NCBI GenBank assembly: GCA_015056565.1 | Contig: SVGB01000005.1 | Span: 83,044-147,043, forward strand | DNA length: 64,000 nt | Direction: 5' to 3' | Source of the DNA: Butyrivibrio sp. | GTDB lineage: Bacteria > Bacillota > Clostridia > Lachnospirales > Lachnospiraceae | In this document: in pieces, positions 27,235 to 36,883 of the stretch | Layout of the letters: every line of letters begins with the position of its first letter | Numbering within the stretch: the stretch's first letter is position 1 | Notes under the pieces: generated by a model | Database searches by the model: none | What the model saw: the letters and a program-made list of their open reading frames with translations, nothing else | Told to the model about the DNA's origin: nothing | Program-made: the position numbers and the translations under genes

Positions 27235-27324
27235 CGCTTTTTTAGGCGCTTTGGGGCGTTCATTATTTGCCCTTGGGGAGATGTCTTTTCACACATCAAA
27301 AAATGACTTAAGGAGAGAACAGAT

Positions 27325-28296
27325 ATGGATTTAAATAGAGTTAGTAATGAGGAATTAATTAAAGAGATCAAAGGTGGTAATGGTAAGGACAAAAGAGATT
27401 ACATGGGACTTACAGAGTTCTGCAGGACTGTTGCAGAGCTGGTAATTAGCTCCCTGGGAGATGGCTATAGGGCTGTTAATAAAGAGATCATCAAAAACAA
27501 TGGTGTTGTTTATCATGCGCTTATCATAAGTGAGGAGGGTAAGAGCATTGCTCCTACAATTTATCTTGATCAGTTTTACGAGATTTATAAAAACGGAATG
27601 CCTTTAAAGAATGTGGTCATGGATATTCTTGGAATGTACAGGAATTCCATGCCCAAAACAGACCTTGATATGGACTTCTTTTTTGACTTTGCAAAGGTGT
27701 CGGACAAGCTCTTTTTCAAGGTGGTGAACTACGAGAAGAATAAGAAGAAGCTTGAAAATGTGCCCTACAGAAAGCTCATGGACATGGCTATGGTGCCTCT
27801 TTGCAGGATGAAGAATGAAGAGCTTGGCGAAGGAGTCATCACTATAGATAACGATCATCTAAAGAGCTGGGAAATTTCAGAGGATGAGCTGTGGGAGAAC
27901 ATCGGAGAGCACGCAGGCAGTGTTGCGCCACCTAAGATTACTGGGCTTGTGGACTTCCTTGAGCATATGGCAGGCCAGAAGCTTGATATGGGACCACTTT
28001 GCGGGATCAGGGTCGTGACAAACACATCAGGAAATCTTGGAGCAAGTGCTGCATTTTATCCAGGTGTTCTTGAGGAACTTGCAGATGACATGGAGAGCGA
28101 TCTTTACATAATCCCATCATCTGTCCACGAGACGCTGGTAATTCCCAATCCAGAGCTTGAGATGGATGTGGAAAGTCTAAAGGATATGATCCATGAGGTG
28201 AACAGCACTACGGTTTTGGAGGAAGAAGTTTTAAGCGACAACCTCTACCGATACGACAGAGAGAGCGGAAGGCTATTTGTTGTGAAGGCTAGCTGA
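27325..28296 (+). CDS. DUF5688 family protein
   Basis: 323 residues, soluble. It matches the DUF5688 pattern common in Lachnospiraceae: TIYLDQFYEIYKNG, VNYEKNKKKLENVPYRKL, a central helical part, then VVTNTSGNLGASAAFYPGVL and DLYIIPSSVHETLVIP near the end. In Clostridia such proteins often occur in several copies, and no function is known. AAGGAGAG precedes the start. It appears to be a stand-alone gene. Confidence 0.82.
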   Translation: MDLNRVSNEELIKEIKGGNGKDKRDYMGLTEFCRTVAELVISSLGDGYRAVNKEIIKNNGVVYHALIISEEGKSIAPTIYLDQFYEIYKNGMPLKNVVMDILGMYRNSMPKTDLDMDFFFDFAKVSDKLFFKVVNYEKNKKKLENVPYRKLMDMAMVPLCRMKNEELGEGVITIDNDHLKSWEISEDELWENIGEHAGSVAPPKITGLVDFLEHMAGQKLDMGPLCGIRVVTNTSGNLGASAAFYPGVLEELADDMESDLYIIPSSVHETLVIPNPELEMDVESLKDMIHEVNSTTVLEEEVLSDNLYRYDRESGRLFVVKAS

Positions 28297-28337
28297 TTGG
28301 CCGGATGGTACAGGCTAGGATGTTAAGCTAGGAAATT

Positions 28338-28375
28338 AAAAAGGGAATAAGCCAAATGCTATTGGCTTATTCCCT
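28338..28375 (-). terminator. Terminator of the 101-aa gene, overlapping its stop codon
   Basis: AGGGAATAAGCCA (28342-28354) and TGGCTTATTCCCT (28363-28375) pair perfectly over 13 bp, followed on the minus strand by T5. The last codons of the gene form one arm. Confidence 0.85.
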
Positions 28376-28672
28376 GGCAATATATGATAAGAAGTCGACT
28401 ATATCTGAGTCGCTAATATTGTGGGATTTTAACCAGCTTATCATGTTGGTGATGAGCTTTGGCTCTAAATTTTGGCCTTCATTATCGAGTGATATCTGGT
28501 TGCCCACTGCATTAAGAACATATGCATTAACACTCATGTTTTTACTTTGAGCTTCTTTTTGCAGCAGCTCTTTTTGGGAAGGACTCATGCGCAGTTTGAT
28601 CTCTGCCTTATTAGAGAGGTATTTCTTTATTGCCAACGCTTGGGATTTTGTATAATAGTTCTTTTTATCCAT
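28367..28672 (-). CDS. Ribbon-helix-helix-like small protein, 101 aa
   Basis: The N-terminal half (about 20-60: EIKLRMSPSQKELLQKEAQS then NMSVNAYVLNAV) has the beta-strand plus two-helix pattern of RHH DNA-binding proteins (CopG/MobC or antitoxin type). The last 28 residues (ITNMISWLKSHNISDSDIVD...) form a separate helical module that also makes up nearly the whole 41-aa protein encoded divergently at 28784. AGGAGGG precedes the start. No toxin gene follows. It is likely a repressor, possibly of the shared intergenic promoter region. Confidence 0.75.
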   Translation of the reverse strand: MDKKNYYTKSQALAIKKYLSNKAEIKLRMSPSQKELLQKEAQSKNMSVNAYVLNAVGNQISLDNEGQNLEPKLITNMISWLKSHNISDSDIVDFLSYIARE

Positions 28673-28783
28673 ATAGCAGCCCTCCTAGCCATATTATATA
28701 GTATTAGTTGATATATGGGAATATATAAAAATGTTAAAAACACAAGTGAAAATATAGTATATGTGTACATAGAAAGGAATAAT

Positions 28784-28909
28784 ATGCCAAAAACAGAAAT
28801 TGTAAAGCTAATAGAGTGGCTTAGAGCACATGGCCACTCAGATAGTGAAATCATTGATTGTATTGAATTTGTGGAATCAAATGAGAAATATCCTGAAGGC
28901 GACAGATGA
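28784..28909 (+). CDS. 41-aa protein sharing the tail module of the divergent RHH protein
   Basis: The translated core IVKLIEWLRAHGHSDSEIID aligns with the C-terminal module of the 101-aa protein (ITNMISWLKSHNISDSDIVD): W, L, H, SDS and I-D positions coincide. The frame is open from 28715, but the ATG at 28784 has AAAGG six bases upstream and starts just before the conserved module, so I choose it. It lacks any DNA-binding part. It may dimerise with, and so modulate, the RHH protein. Confidence 0.6.
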   Translation: MPKTEIVKLIEWLRAHGHSDSEIIDCIEFVESNEKYPEGDR

Positions 28910-28914
28910 GCTGG

Positions 28915-30060
28915 TCAACGATTTGAGATCAGGCCACCAACCCAGTTTTCTATTTTTTTGAGCAAAAGAGAAACTGGGAGAGCTGCGATGATCACACAAA
29001 GGATGTACAGAAATGGGCTTGAAACAGGGATTGGTGATGGTGCGATCCCTACAAAGTCATGGTCAAATACCTCAACCAGGATGCCATGGATGAGGTAGAT
29101 CTCAAGGGTATATTTTCCAAGGAAGGCCAGAGTTTTGTTGCCTATCCTGATCTTCATGCTAACAAGCAGTATAAGTGCAATAAACAAGTAAACACAGAGT
29201 ATACGGGGCAATAGGCTTACAAGCTTGCACATTGTTCCGTAGGGAATGCTGTCATTAAAAAACCCAAAGCGATTTATAGTGAGCTTGGAAAACATGAACA
29301 TAGGGACAATAAGGAACAGGTGAATAAGCAGATATCTGCCATAATTTCTTTTGACATGAGAAATGATCTTCTCCTCGCTTCCAGCAAAGATCATTCCAAG
29401 GGGCATCATAAATACAGAGTCATACCACCACTCGCCTCTTAGGAAGTAGCTGTTGCGAGGAATAAACAGGCCAAGGATCATGTATGCAAGAACTATCACA
29501 GAAAAGATAACAGTAGCGGAACTGGCATCTTTTGCTCTTTTGAACACAAGATAGAATACTACATAAAACAGGATAAGTATCACAATGTACCAACTGTAGG
29601 GGCTGCAGTGCACAAGGCCTGACAGGTACAAAATGATAAGCTTTTTACCTATCTTTTCCCCAAGGGCAAGTCTTAGGGCAAAGAAAATAAGACCTGTCAT
29701 ATAGTACGCCACAAGGGGAGCAGTGAGCCTTTTTGACAGAAAGTGATCCAGGTATCCGGGTTTAGAGGTATAGCTCTTGTACAGGCCATAGCCATTAAAG
29801 AAAAAGAACACAGCAGTGAGAAGGAATCCCGCATTGACGAATGGGTCAAGACTGTGGGTTATGAGCTGTGGCAGATCCTGGCGCACATATATTTTTTGTG
29901 AGATATGGTGAAAGACAATGAGAAGTACGCACATTCCCTGAAGGGCCTTGGACTGTGACAGTGACAAAAATCCATCGTTCCACTGGCCTCTTGAAGAGAC
30001 AGCAGATCCATAGAACAGGATTATGGGAAGAATGATATATATCGAGAAAATAAGCTGCAT
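28915..30060 (-). CDS. Membrane acyltransferase, acyltransferase-3 family
   Basis: 381 residues with about ten TM helices. The acyltransferase-3 signature is visible near the N-terminus: LSQSKALQGMCVLLIVFHHI, with the His expected in the active site, then GFLLTAVFFFFNGYGLY. Such proteins transfer acyl groups to extracellular sugars or wall polymers. The acceptor is not predictable. The frame is open to 30135, but that start would overlap the tRNA gene. The ATG at 30060 has AGGGAG six bases upstream and is chosen. Confidence 0.88.
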   Translation of the reverse strand: MQLIFSIYIILPIILFYGSAVSSRGQWNDGFLSLSQSKALQGMCVLLIVFHHISQKIYVRQDLPQLITHSLDPFVNAGFLLTAVFFFFNGYGLYKSYTSKPGYLDHFLSKRLTAPLVAYYMTGLIFFALRLALGEKIGKKLIILYLSGLVHCSPYSWYIVILILFYVVFYLVFKRAKDASSATVIFSVIVLAYMILGLFIPRNSYFLRGEWWYDSVFMMPLGMIFAGSEEKIISHVKRNYGRYLLIHLFLIVPMFMFSKLTINRFGFFNDSIPYGTMCKLVSLLPRILCVYLFIALILLVSMKIRIGNKTLAFLGKYTLEIYLIHGILVEVFDHDFVGIAPSPIPVSSPFLYILCVIIAALPVSLLLKKIENWVGGLISNR

Positions 30061-30130
30061 CAAAAACTCCCTGTAGGATATTGCCCTGACGTACTGCAGC
30101 TTAATTGCCACAGATGCAGGCAACAAAAAA

Positions 30131-30202
30131 TGCACCCGACTGGACTCGAACCAGCAACAAAGGCGTCGGAGGCCTACGTTTTATCCATTAGACTACGGGT
30201 GC
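30131..30202 (-). tRNA. tRNA-Arg (anticodon CCG)
   Basis: On the minus strand GCACCCG pairs with CGGGTGC as a perfect 7-bp acceptor stem. The anticodon loop is CTCCGAC, giving anticodon CCG (reads CGG). The T arm is GCTGG-TTCGAGT-CCAGT. The D stem has one mismatch, and CCA is not encoded. A T6 tract follows the 3' end. Confidence 0.95.
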
Positions 30203-30232
30203 ACATACAACATTCATATTCTAGCACAAAAA

Positions 30233-30261
30233 TTGACACATAAAAAGTTTAATGATAGTAT
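30233..30261 (+). promoter_or_regulatory. Promoter of hicAB
   Basis: -35 TTGACA (30233-30238), a 17-base spacer and -10 TAGTAT (30256-30261), directly followed by an inverted repeat. Confidence 0.8.
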
Positions 30262-30281
30262 GCAACTAGAAAGTAGTTGCA
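30261..30281 (+). promoter_or_regulatory. Probable HicB operator
   Basis: TGCAACTA-gaaag-TAGTTGCA, a perfect 8-bp inverted repeat overlapping the end of the -10 box and the transcription start. This is where an autoregulating antitoxin would bind. Confidence 0.65.
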
Positions 30282-30293
30282 AAAGGACTAATT

Positions 30294-30551
30294 ATGCCAA
30301 AAAAGGAAGATTTGCTTAGAAAACTACTTAGTAAACCATCTCCAACGAACTTTACAACACGAGAGCTTGATGCTCTGATGAGAAAGTGTGGTTGTAAGAA
30401 ATTTGAAGGTGGAAGAGGATCAGGAATTGGCTATTATCATGAAGAAACAAAACGAATTCTTCAGTTTGATGGCCCACATCCTGGTAATGAGTTATATAGA
30501 TATCAAATTAAAATGATCATCAAGTTTTTAGGAGAGGTAGGTGAAATATAA
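30294..30551 (+). CDS. hicA: HicA-type mRNA interferase toxin
   Basis: 85 residues with the small double-stranded-RNA-binding-like fold of HicA: TTRELDALMRKCGCKKFEGG, then RILQFDGPHPGNELYRYQIK. The usual catalytic GSH motif reads GSG here, and the nearest His is in GIGYYHEE, four residues on. Related Firmicutes forms share this spelling, so activity is not excluded. The stop overlaps the hicB start by one base (TAATG), so toxin and antitoxin are translationally coupled. Confidence 0.87.
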   Translation: MPKKEDLLRKLLSKPSPTNFTTRELDALMRKCGCKKFEGGRGSGIGYYHEETKRILQFDGPHPGNELYRYQIKMIIKFLGEVGEI

Positions 30552-30898
30552 TGATCAATTCTTTAATGGAATATGAAGGATACCATGCAAAAATTGAATT
30601 TGATCAGGAAGATCAGATATTTGTTGGTCATGTTCTCGGGATAAATGATTCCATAAATTTTCATGGCCATTCTGTACAGGAACTAACAATAGAGTTCCAC
30701 AATTCTGTAAATAACTATGTTGATTATTGCGTTCAGATTGGGAAAAAGCCTGAAAGAGAGTTCAAAGGTTCTTTCAATGTTAGGATCAAACCTGAGCAGC
30801 ATAAGAAAGTAGCTCTCCATGCTGCAAATGAAGGGATAACCATAAACCAGTTTGTGTCTAGAGCTATAGATGACGAACTGGCAATGTTAGAAGGATAA
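30551..30898 (+). CDS. hicB: HicB-type antitoxin
   Basis: 115 residues. The N-terminal degenerate RNase H-like HicB domain (YHAKIEFDQEDQIFVGHVLG) binds the toxin. The C-terminal ribbon-helix-helix (SFNVRIKPEQHKKVALHAAN, then TINQFVSRAIDDEL) binds DNA. Together with the inverted repeat at 30261-30281 it supports negative autoregulation. Confidence 0.92.
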   Translation: MINSLMEYEGYHAKIEFDQEDQIFVGHVLGINDSINFHGHSVQELTIEFHNSVNNYVDYCVQIGKKPEREFKGSFNVRIKPEQHKKVALHAANEGITINQFVSRAIDDELAMLEG

Positions 30899-31011
30899 CC
30901 TACTTGCTGTTGAACACTCTAAGATGGTAAAAAACTTCTGACGTTATTTTATACTGTTCAGGAGACACATTACGAGCTGACTGAGGCCTGATTCAAAAGA
31001 CCCCCGAAAAC

Positions 31012-31040
31012 TTGACTTGACCTGCCAATATATATAAAAT
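31012..31040 (+). promoter_or_regulatory. Promoter of the SH3-domain gene
   Basis: -35 TTGACT (31012-31017), a 17-base spacer and -10 TAAAAT (31035-31040). Confidence 0.7.
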
Positions 31041-31077
31041 CAGAGTGTTGTATTATGATTTCCAGAGGTTTATATAA

Positions 31078-32436
31078 ATGAAAAAGAAGAAAAATGACAT
31101 AACAAATTGGCGCAATGAAAAGAAGGATATCTGGGCTATCCTTGGAGATAACAAGAAATATCTTATGCCGGCAATATTGCTTGTAGCTGTTGCCATTACT
31201 GTAGTAGTAGCTATAAGTGCTAACAAAAGAGCTGCTCAGGTGGCACAGTCAACAGCATCAACATCAGAGGTTTCTACCTATGAGATACCGGATGTAACAA
31301 TGGAAGAAAATGCATATCCTGAAGTTAACGCACTGGTTGAGAAGTATTACAAAGCGTCAGCTGAGGGCGATGCAGATACATTGTCACAGATCTACAGAGG
31401 ACTTGATGAGACTGAGATCCTTAAGTCAGTGGCAGCATCTGAGTATATTGAGAAGTTTGATAATATTACGGTTTATACCAAACCTGGTCCTGTAGAGGGA
31501 AGTTATGCAGCCTATGTTTACAATGAGGTCAAGCTTTACGACTATGATGGCTATTTACCAGGTCTTGAGACTTTATACATCTGCACTGATGAAAATGGTG
31601 AGCTGTACTTTAACGGCGATATCGCAGATGCCAACGAGATAGATTACCTCAAGCAGATCAATGTTCAGGCTGATGTAATAGACCTTAACAACAAGGTTGC
31701 ATCCAGCTATAACGAAATGGTAAGCGCTGATGAGAAGCTTGCTGAGATCCTCACCAAGATGCGTGCAGCTCTTCAGGTATCAGTTGGTGAAGCTCTTGCT
31801 ACATCAGAGGGAACATCAACAGAGGAAGAGGATGGTTCAGCTGAGGCTTCTGAGGAAGAGTCCACAGAACCAGAGGTTAAGACTGTAACTACAAGGACCA
31901 TCAAGGCTACAGACGTTATCAATATCAGAAGCTCAGATTCCGAGACTGCAGACGTCCTTGATAAGACTGAGAAGGGCCAGGAGTTTAAGGAGCTTGAGGC
32001 ACTTGCTAACGGCTGGAGCAAGATTGAATATAAGGGCAAGACAGCATACGTTAAGACAGAGTTTTTTGACGTGGTATCAACAGAGACAGTTGAGGTTGAT
32101 AATACAGAGGACGACAGTACACAGGATGCGACGGCAGAGAGTTCAGAAGCTGCCTCTGCTTCAAGTACTGAGGCTTCATCTGCTGCTTCAACAGCGTCAT
32201 CAACAGCTTCATCTGCATCAAGCTCTTCATCCAAGGTTTCATCTGCTAAGACAGGCAAGATGACTGTTTCTGAGTCCGTCAAGTTCCGTAAGGAAGCGAG
32301 CACAGAGTCAGAAGCTCTTGCTACTATCTATGCAGGTTCTACTGTCAATGTAGTGGAGCAGTATGCAAACGGATGGGCTAAAATAGAGTATAATAAGAAG
32401 ACAGGATATATTAAGTCAGAGTTTCTTAAAGAATAA
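31078..32436 (+). CDS. Membrane-anchored protein with two bacterial SH3 domains
   Basis: 452 residues. A basic cytoplasmic start precedes one TM helix (about 31-49), so the rest lies outside the membrane. A conserved-looking N-terminal extracellular domain (about 75-210) is followed by two SH3b domains, about 262-325 and 390-452, each with the INIRSS/VKFRKE start and a NGWSKIEYKGKTAYVK-type core. The second is separated by a long Ser/Ala/Thr-rich linker. SH3b domains bind cell-wall peptides. With the wall-hydrolase gene two positions downstream, a role in cell-wall sensing or targeting is plausible. Confidence 0.88.
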   Translation: MKKKKNDITNWRNEKKDIWAILGDNKKYLMPAILLVAVAITVVVAISANKRAAQVAQSTASTSEVSTYEIPDVTMEENAYPEVNALVEKYYKASAEGDADTLSQIYRGLDETEILKSVAASEYIEKFDNITVYTKPGPVEGSYAAYVYNEVKLYDYDGYLPGLETLYICTDENGELYFNGDIADANEIDYLKQINVQADVIDLNNKVASSYNEMVSADEKLAEILTKMRAALQVSVGEALATSEGTSTEEEDGSAEASEEESTEPEVKTVTTRTIKATDVINIRSSDSETADVLDKTEKGQEFKELEALANGWSKIEYKGKTAYVKTEFFDVVSTETVEVDNTEDDSTQDATAESSEAASASSTEASSAASTASSTASSASSSSSKVSSAKTGKMTVSESVKFRKEASTESEALATIYAGSTVNVVEQYANGWAKIEYNKKTGYIKSEFLKE

Positions 32437-32464
32437 AGAAATATCCAGGTAGGAGGGACATTGT

Positions 32465-33598
32465 ATGTTCGGACGTATAAAAGTTGCTATCATGGGAACT
32501 GGCAAGATTGCAGGTGTCATGGCAGATACACTTAAAGGTATGAAGGGTGTTACCTGCTACGCAGTTGGCTCAAGAACTATAGAGAATGCTGAGAAGTTTG
32601 CCAAGTACTATGGCATCAAAAAGGCCTATGGCTCCTACCAGGAACTTGTTAATGATCCCAAGATTGACCTTATTTACGTGGCAACACCACATTCCGAGCA
32701 TTTTGAGAATGTTAAGCTTGCCCTAAACGCAGGCAGGAACGTTATCTGCGAGAAGGCATTTATGCTCAATGAGGCCCAGGCTAAAGAGGTCTTTGACCTT
32801 GCCAAGGAAAAGAACCTTCTTCTTACTGAGGCTATCTGGACAAGATATATGCCGATGAGGACCAAGCTTTTGGAAGTTCTTGGAAGCAACGTCATTGGCG
32901 AGCCTACCATGCTTACAGCCAATCTTGGCTACAACATTTCCTACAAGGAGAGGATCGCTAAACCTGAGCTTGGAGGCGGAGCCCTTCTTGATCTTGGTGT
33001 TTATGTCCTTAACTTTGCATCAATGGTCTTTGGCAATGATGTTTCAGACATTGCATCTATCTGTACTTTCAACAACCTTGGAATGGATATGCAGGATTCC
33101 ATCACTCTTCGCTATGTAAACGGTAAGATGGCAGTACTTAATGCCACAGCTCTTGCAAACAGCGATAGAAGCGGTATTATCTATGGAACTAATGGATACG
33201 TTGTAGTAGAGAATATCAACAATCCTGAATCCATAACTGTCTATGACAGAGAGTATAAAAAGATTGCTACATACAAGAAACCCAAGCAGATAACAGGGTA
33301 TGAGTACGAGATAGAGGCCTGTGTAAAGGCAATTTCTGAAGGATGGACTGAATGTCCTCAGATGCCTCATTCTGAGTCTTTAAAGATCATGAACATGATG
33401 GATTTCATCAGAAAGAGCAACAATATAAGGTTTGCTGTTGACGATGAGAAGCAGCTGTCAGAGACTCCTGCCATGGATGATGCGCAATTTAAGATGGATA
33501 AGGCTCCTGGCATGGAGGATACTGATAGTCAGTTGCCAGATGAACCATCAAATGAGAATACGCAGATACAGACAGTTGCAGAGGATACCGCAGAATAA
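32465..33598 (+). CDS. Gfo/Idh/MocA family oxidoreductase
   Basis: 377 residues. The N-terminal Rossmann fold has IMGTGKIAGVMADTLKG, and the family EKP motif region reads CEKAF (about 97-101), where the Lys is the catalytic base. The C-terminal alpha/beta domain carries GGGALLDLGVYVLNFA. It uses NAD(P) to oxidise or reduce a sugar or cyclitol hydroxyl, but the substrate is unknown. The last 40 residues are an acidic, low-complexity tail beyond the fold. It sits 28 bases after the SH3 gene and 23 before the wall hydrolase, probably in one operon. Confidence 0.9.
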   Translation: MFGRIKVAIMGTGKIAGVMADTLKGMKGVTCYAVGSRTIENAEKFAKYYGIKKAYGSYQELVNDPKIDLIYVATPHSEHFENVKLALNAGRNVICEKAFMLNEAQAKEVFDLAKEKNLLLTEAIWTRYMPMRTKLLEVLGSNVIGEPTMLTANLGYNISYKERIAKPELGGGALLDLGVYVLNFASMVFGNDVSDIASICTFNNLGMDMQDSITLRYVNGKMAVLNATALANSDRSGIIYGTNGYVVVENINNPESITVYDREYKKIATYKKPKQITGYEYEIEACVKAISEGWTECPQMPHSESLKIMNMMDFIRKSNNIRFAVDDEKQLSETPAMDDAQFKMDKAPGMEDTDSQLPDEPSNENTQIQTVAEDTAE

Positions 33599-33621
33599 CT
33601 GGTATCTTCGATGGGGAGTGT

Positions 33622-35085
33622 ATGAAAAGTAAGTTTGTACCAATAATCCTGATCTTAGTGCTTTTTATAAATCAGTTCTCTTTTGTGAGCCATGCAAGTG
33701 AGAGTTTGTCTGAACTCTATGAGCGTGAGGCTGAGACTCAGCAGGCAATCTCTAATCTTGAGAAGCAGACAAAAGAGACTAAGGATGCCATCAGCGCTCT
33801 TCAGGGACAAAAAGAGCAGACACAGGCAAGCGTAAATAATCTTGAAAACCAGAAGGGCTCTCTTCAGAGCACCATAAATGGTTATTCCAGTAAGCTGACA
33901 ACCCTTGACGAGGAAATATCTGACGCTGAGGATGCCATGGCAGAGGTGTCTGCTGAGATAGTCAAGTTAAACAACGAACTGTTTGAAGCTCAGCAGCAGG
34001 AAAAAGACAGATACGAAGCTTTAAAAAAGCGACTTAAGAACACCTACGAAAGTGGCGGCACAGGCGGCCTTGTACGCGTTCTTTTGGAGTCTAAATCTCT
34101 TGGAGAATTACTTACCAAATCTGAATACCTAAATGCAATAGTCAGGTATGATCGTCAGAAAATAGCTGAATTTAAAGATCTTCAGGCTGACATAGAGGCC
34201 AAGAAGAAGGTTGTGGAAGAAAGAGAAGCTGAGCTTGATGCTTATCAGGATCAGCTCGATGAGAAGCACGATGAACTTGAGGGCCTTACCAATCAGGTAA
34301 TGGGGCAGCTTTCTGCCACCAATAGTTCTCTTAAGAATGAGAAAAATAAGCTTGCTGATTACGACAGTCAGCTGGCATCCCTTGATGAAAAGATGAAAGC
34401 TCTTGAGTCCCAGGTAGCAGCAGCTCAGGCTAAGCTGGCTCAGCAGATCGCTGAAAGACTTGCCCTTATGAAGGAAGATCTGGGTGGTTCCTACAATGCC
34501 AGCGATACAGAGCTTATCTGGCTTGCAGCTACTATTCAGGCCGAGGCAGATGGCGAATCCTACACAGGTAAGCTTGGCGTTGGAACGGTAATAATGAACA
34601 GGGTCAAGAGCTCGGCATTTCCAAATACAGTAATAGGTGTTATCACACAGAACATGCAGTTTGCATCCTACAGATCAGGCAAGGTAGAACTGTTTGTTGA
34701 AAGGGGACCTAACTCAACCTGCGTAAGAGCAGCCCAGGAAGTCCTTGGAGGCGCCCGTATTGGCGATTACCTTTTCTTTATGACCAAGTATTGGGCTGAT
34801 TACTACCGCATCACATCTTACACCATGATCGGTAACCATGCTTTCTTTTACAGATGGGAAACCTACGCAGCTCCGGAGCCGGAACCTGAGCCTTCAGAGG
34901 ATGCACAGCCGCAGGAAAGCAGTAGTCCGGAAGAGCCTCAAAGCTCAGAGGAACAGCAGGAAGAGCCTTCTGAAGATTCTGGTGATTCGGAAAATTTAGA
35001 TGGCAACGGCGGAGACGATGGTGGCGATAATGGCGACGGTGATAATGGCGACGGCGGTGATGGTGGCGGAGACGGCGGCGAATAA
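33622..35085 (+). CDS. Secreted coiled-coil cell-wall hydrolase, SleB type
   Basis: 487 residues. The signal peptide (about 1-26, ending SHA) is followed by a long coiled coil (about 27-290, regulator-like as in PcsB/EnvC proteins) and a SleB/Hydrolase_2 domain (about 293-412). The proposed catalytic Glu is in IQAEADGES, followed by VGTVIMNRVKSSAFP. The C-terminal 70 residues are an acidic Pro/Glu/Ser tail ending in Gly/Asp repeats. SleB-type domains cleave peptidoglycan glycan strands. The coiled coil suggests control by a divisome partner, so cell separation is more likely than spore germination. Confidence 0.88.
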   Translation: MKSKFVPIILILVLFINQFSFVSHASESLSELYEREAETQQAISNLEKQTKETKDAISALQGQKEQTQASVNNLENQKGSLQSTINGYSSKLTTLDEEISDAEDAMAEVSAEIVKLNNELFEAQQQEKDRYEALKKRLKNTYESGGTGGLVRVLLESKSLGELLTKSEYLNAIVRYDRQKIAEFKDLQADIEAKKKVVEEREAELDAYQDQLDEKHDELEGLTNQVMGQLSATNSSLKNEKNKLADYDSQLASLDEKMKALESQVAAAQAKLAQQIAERLALMKEDLGGSYNASDTELIWLAATIQAEADGESYTGKLGVGTVIMNRVKSSAFPNTVIGVITQNMQFASYRSGKVELFVERGPNSTCVRAAQEVLGGARIGDYLFFMTKYWADYYRITSYTMIGNHAFFYRWETYAAPEPEPEPSEDAQPQESSSPEEPQSSEEQQEEPSEDSGDSENLDGNGGDDGGDNGDGDNGDGGDGGGDGGE

Positions 35086-35135
35086 AGCCAGTAAGATGAT
35101 AAGAGAGTAATGTCTTTTTAATAAATGACCATAAA

Positions 35136-35167
35136 AAATCGCCAGGAGGTAATTCTCCTGGCGATTT
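35136..35167. terminator. Terminator shared by the wall hydrolase gene and gdhA
   Basis: AAATCGCCAGGAG (35136-35148) and CTCCTGGCGATTT (35155-35167) pair perfectly over 13 bp. T6 follows on the minus strand, so it is best for gdhA and weaker for the plus strand. Confidence 0.85.
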
Positions 35168-35190
35168 GCTATATCTGCAATTATCAGGTA

Positions 35191-36567
<1,377 letters not shown>

Positions 36568-36596
36568 CTAATTCCTTATTTTTGAGTATAAAAATA

Positions 36597-36626
36597 GGGC
36601 GTAAGGAATTAAAGGTCTCTACGCCC
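36597..36626 (-). promoter_or_regulatory. Leader hairpin of gdhA, possible attenuator
   Basis: On the minus strand GGGCGTA and TACGCCC form a perfect 7-bp stem between promoter and start codon, followed by TATTTTTA. It resembles a weak intrinsic terminator. Confidence 0.4.
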
Positions 36627-36655
36627 CATTGCGCAGACATCACTGTCTGTATACA

Positions 36656-36684
36656 ATTATACACATGACCACTTTAAAGTGCAA
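36656..36684 (-). promoter_or_regulatory. Promoter of gdhA
   Basis: On the minus strand: -35 TTGCAC (36679-36684), a 17-base spacer and a perfect -10 TATAAT (36656-36661). Confidence 0.85.
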
Positions 36685-36689
36685 GAGTT

Positions 36690-36843
36690 TTTTCACAAGA
36701 CACTGGGACGGTTCTTTTGCTGACAGGGGTGGACCATGGGGACGGGGTTAGTGGATCATTGGGATGACTCCCAATGATCCACTAACCCCGTCCCCATGGT
36801 CCACCCCTGTCAGCAAAAGAACCGTCCCAGTGTCTTGTGAAAA
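36690..36843. repeat. Palindrome P2, 75-bp perfect arms
   Basis: Arms 36690-36764 and 36769-36843 are exact reverse complements with a 4-base loop (TGAC). It contains ACTGGGACGGTTCTTTTG and a GGGGACGGGG block, linking it to the palindromes at 7641, 42418, 44595 and 58335. It fills the space between divergent gdhA and the lacI-type gene. Confidence 0.95.
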
Positions 36844-36883
36844 TAGTGTATTATAGAAGTAGCAAACTATTGGGGAGAAGGTT

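Noticed and set aside
31773..32303. 176-codon minus-strand frame opposite the SH3 protein gene
   Set aside because: Produced by the low-complexity Ser/Ala/Glu codons of the real gene. No ribosome site.
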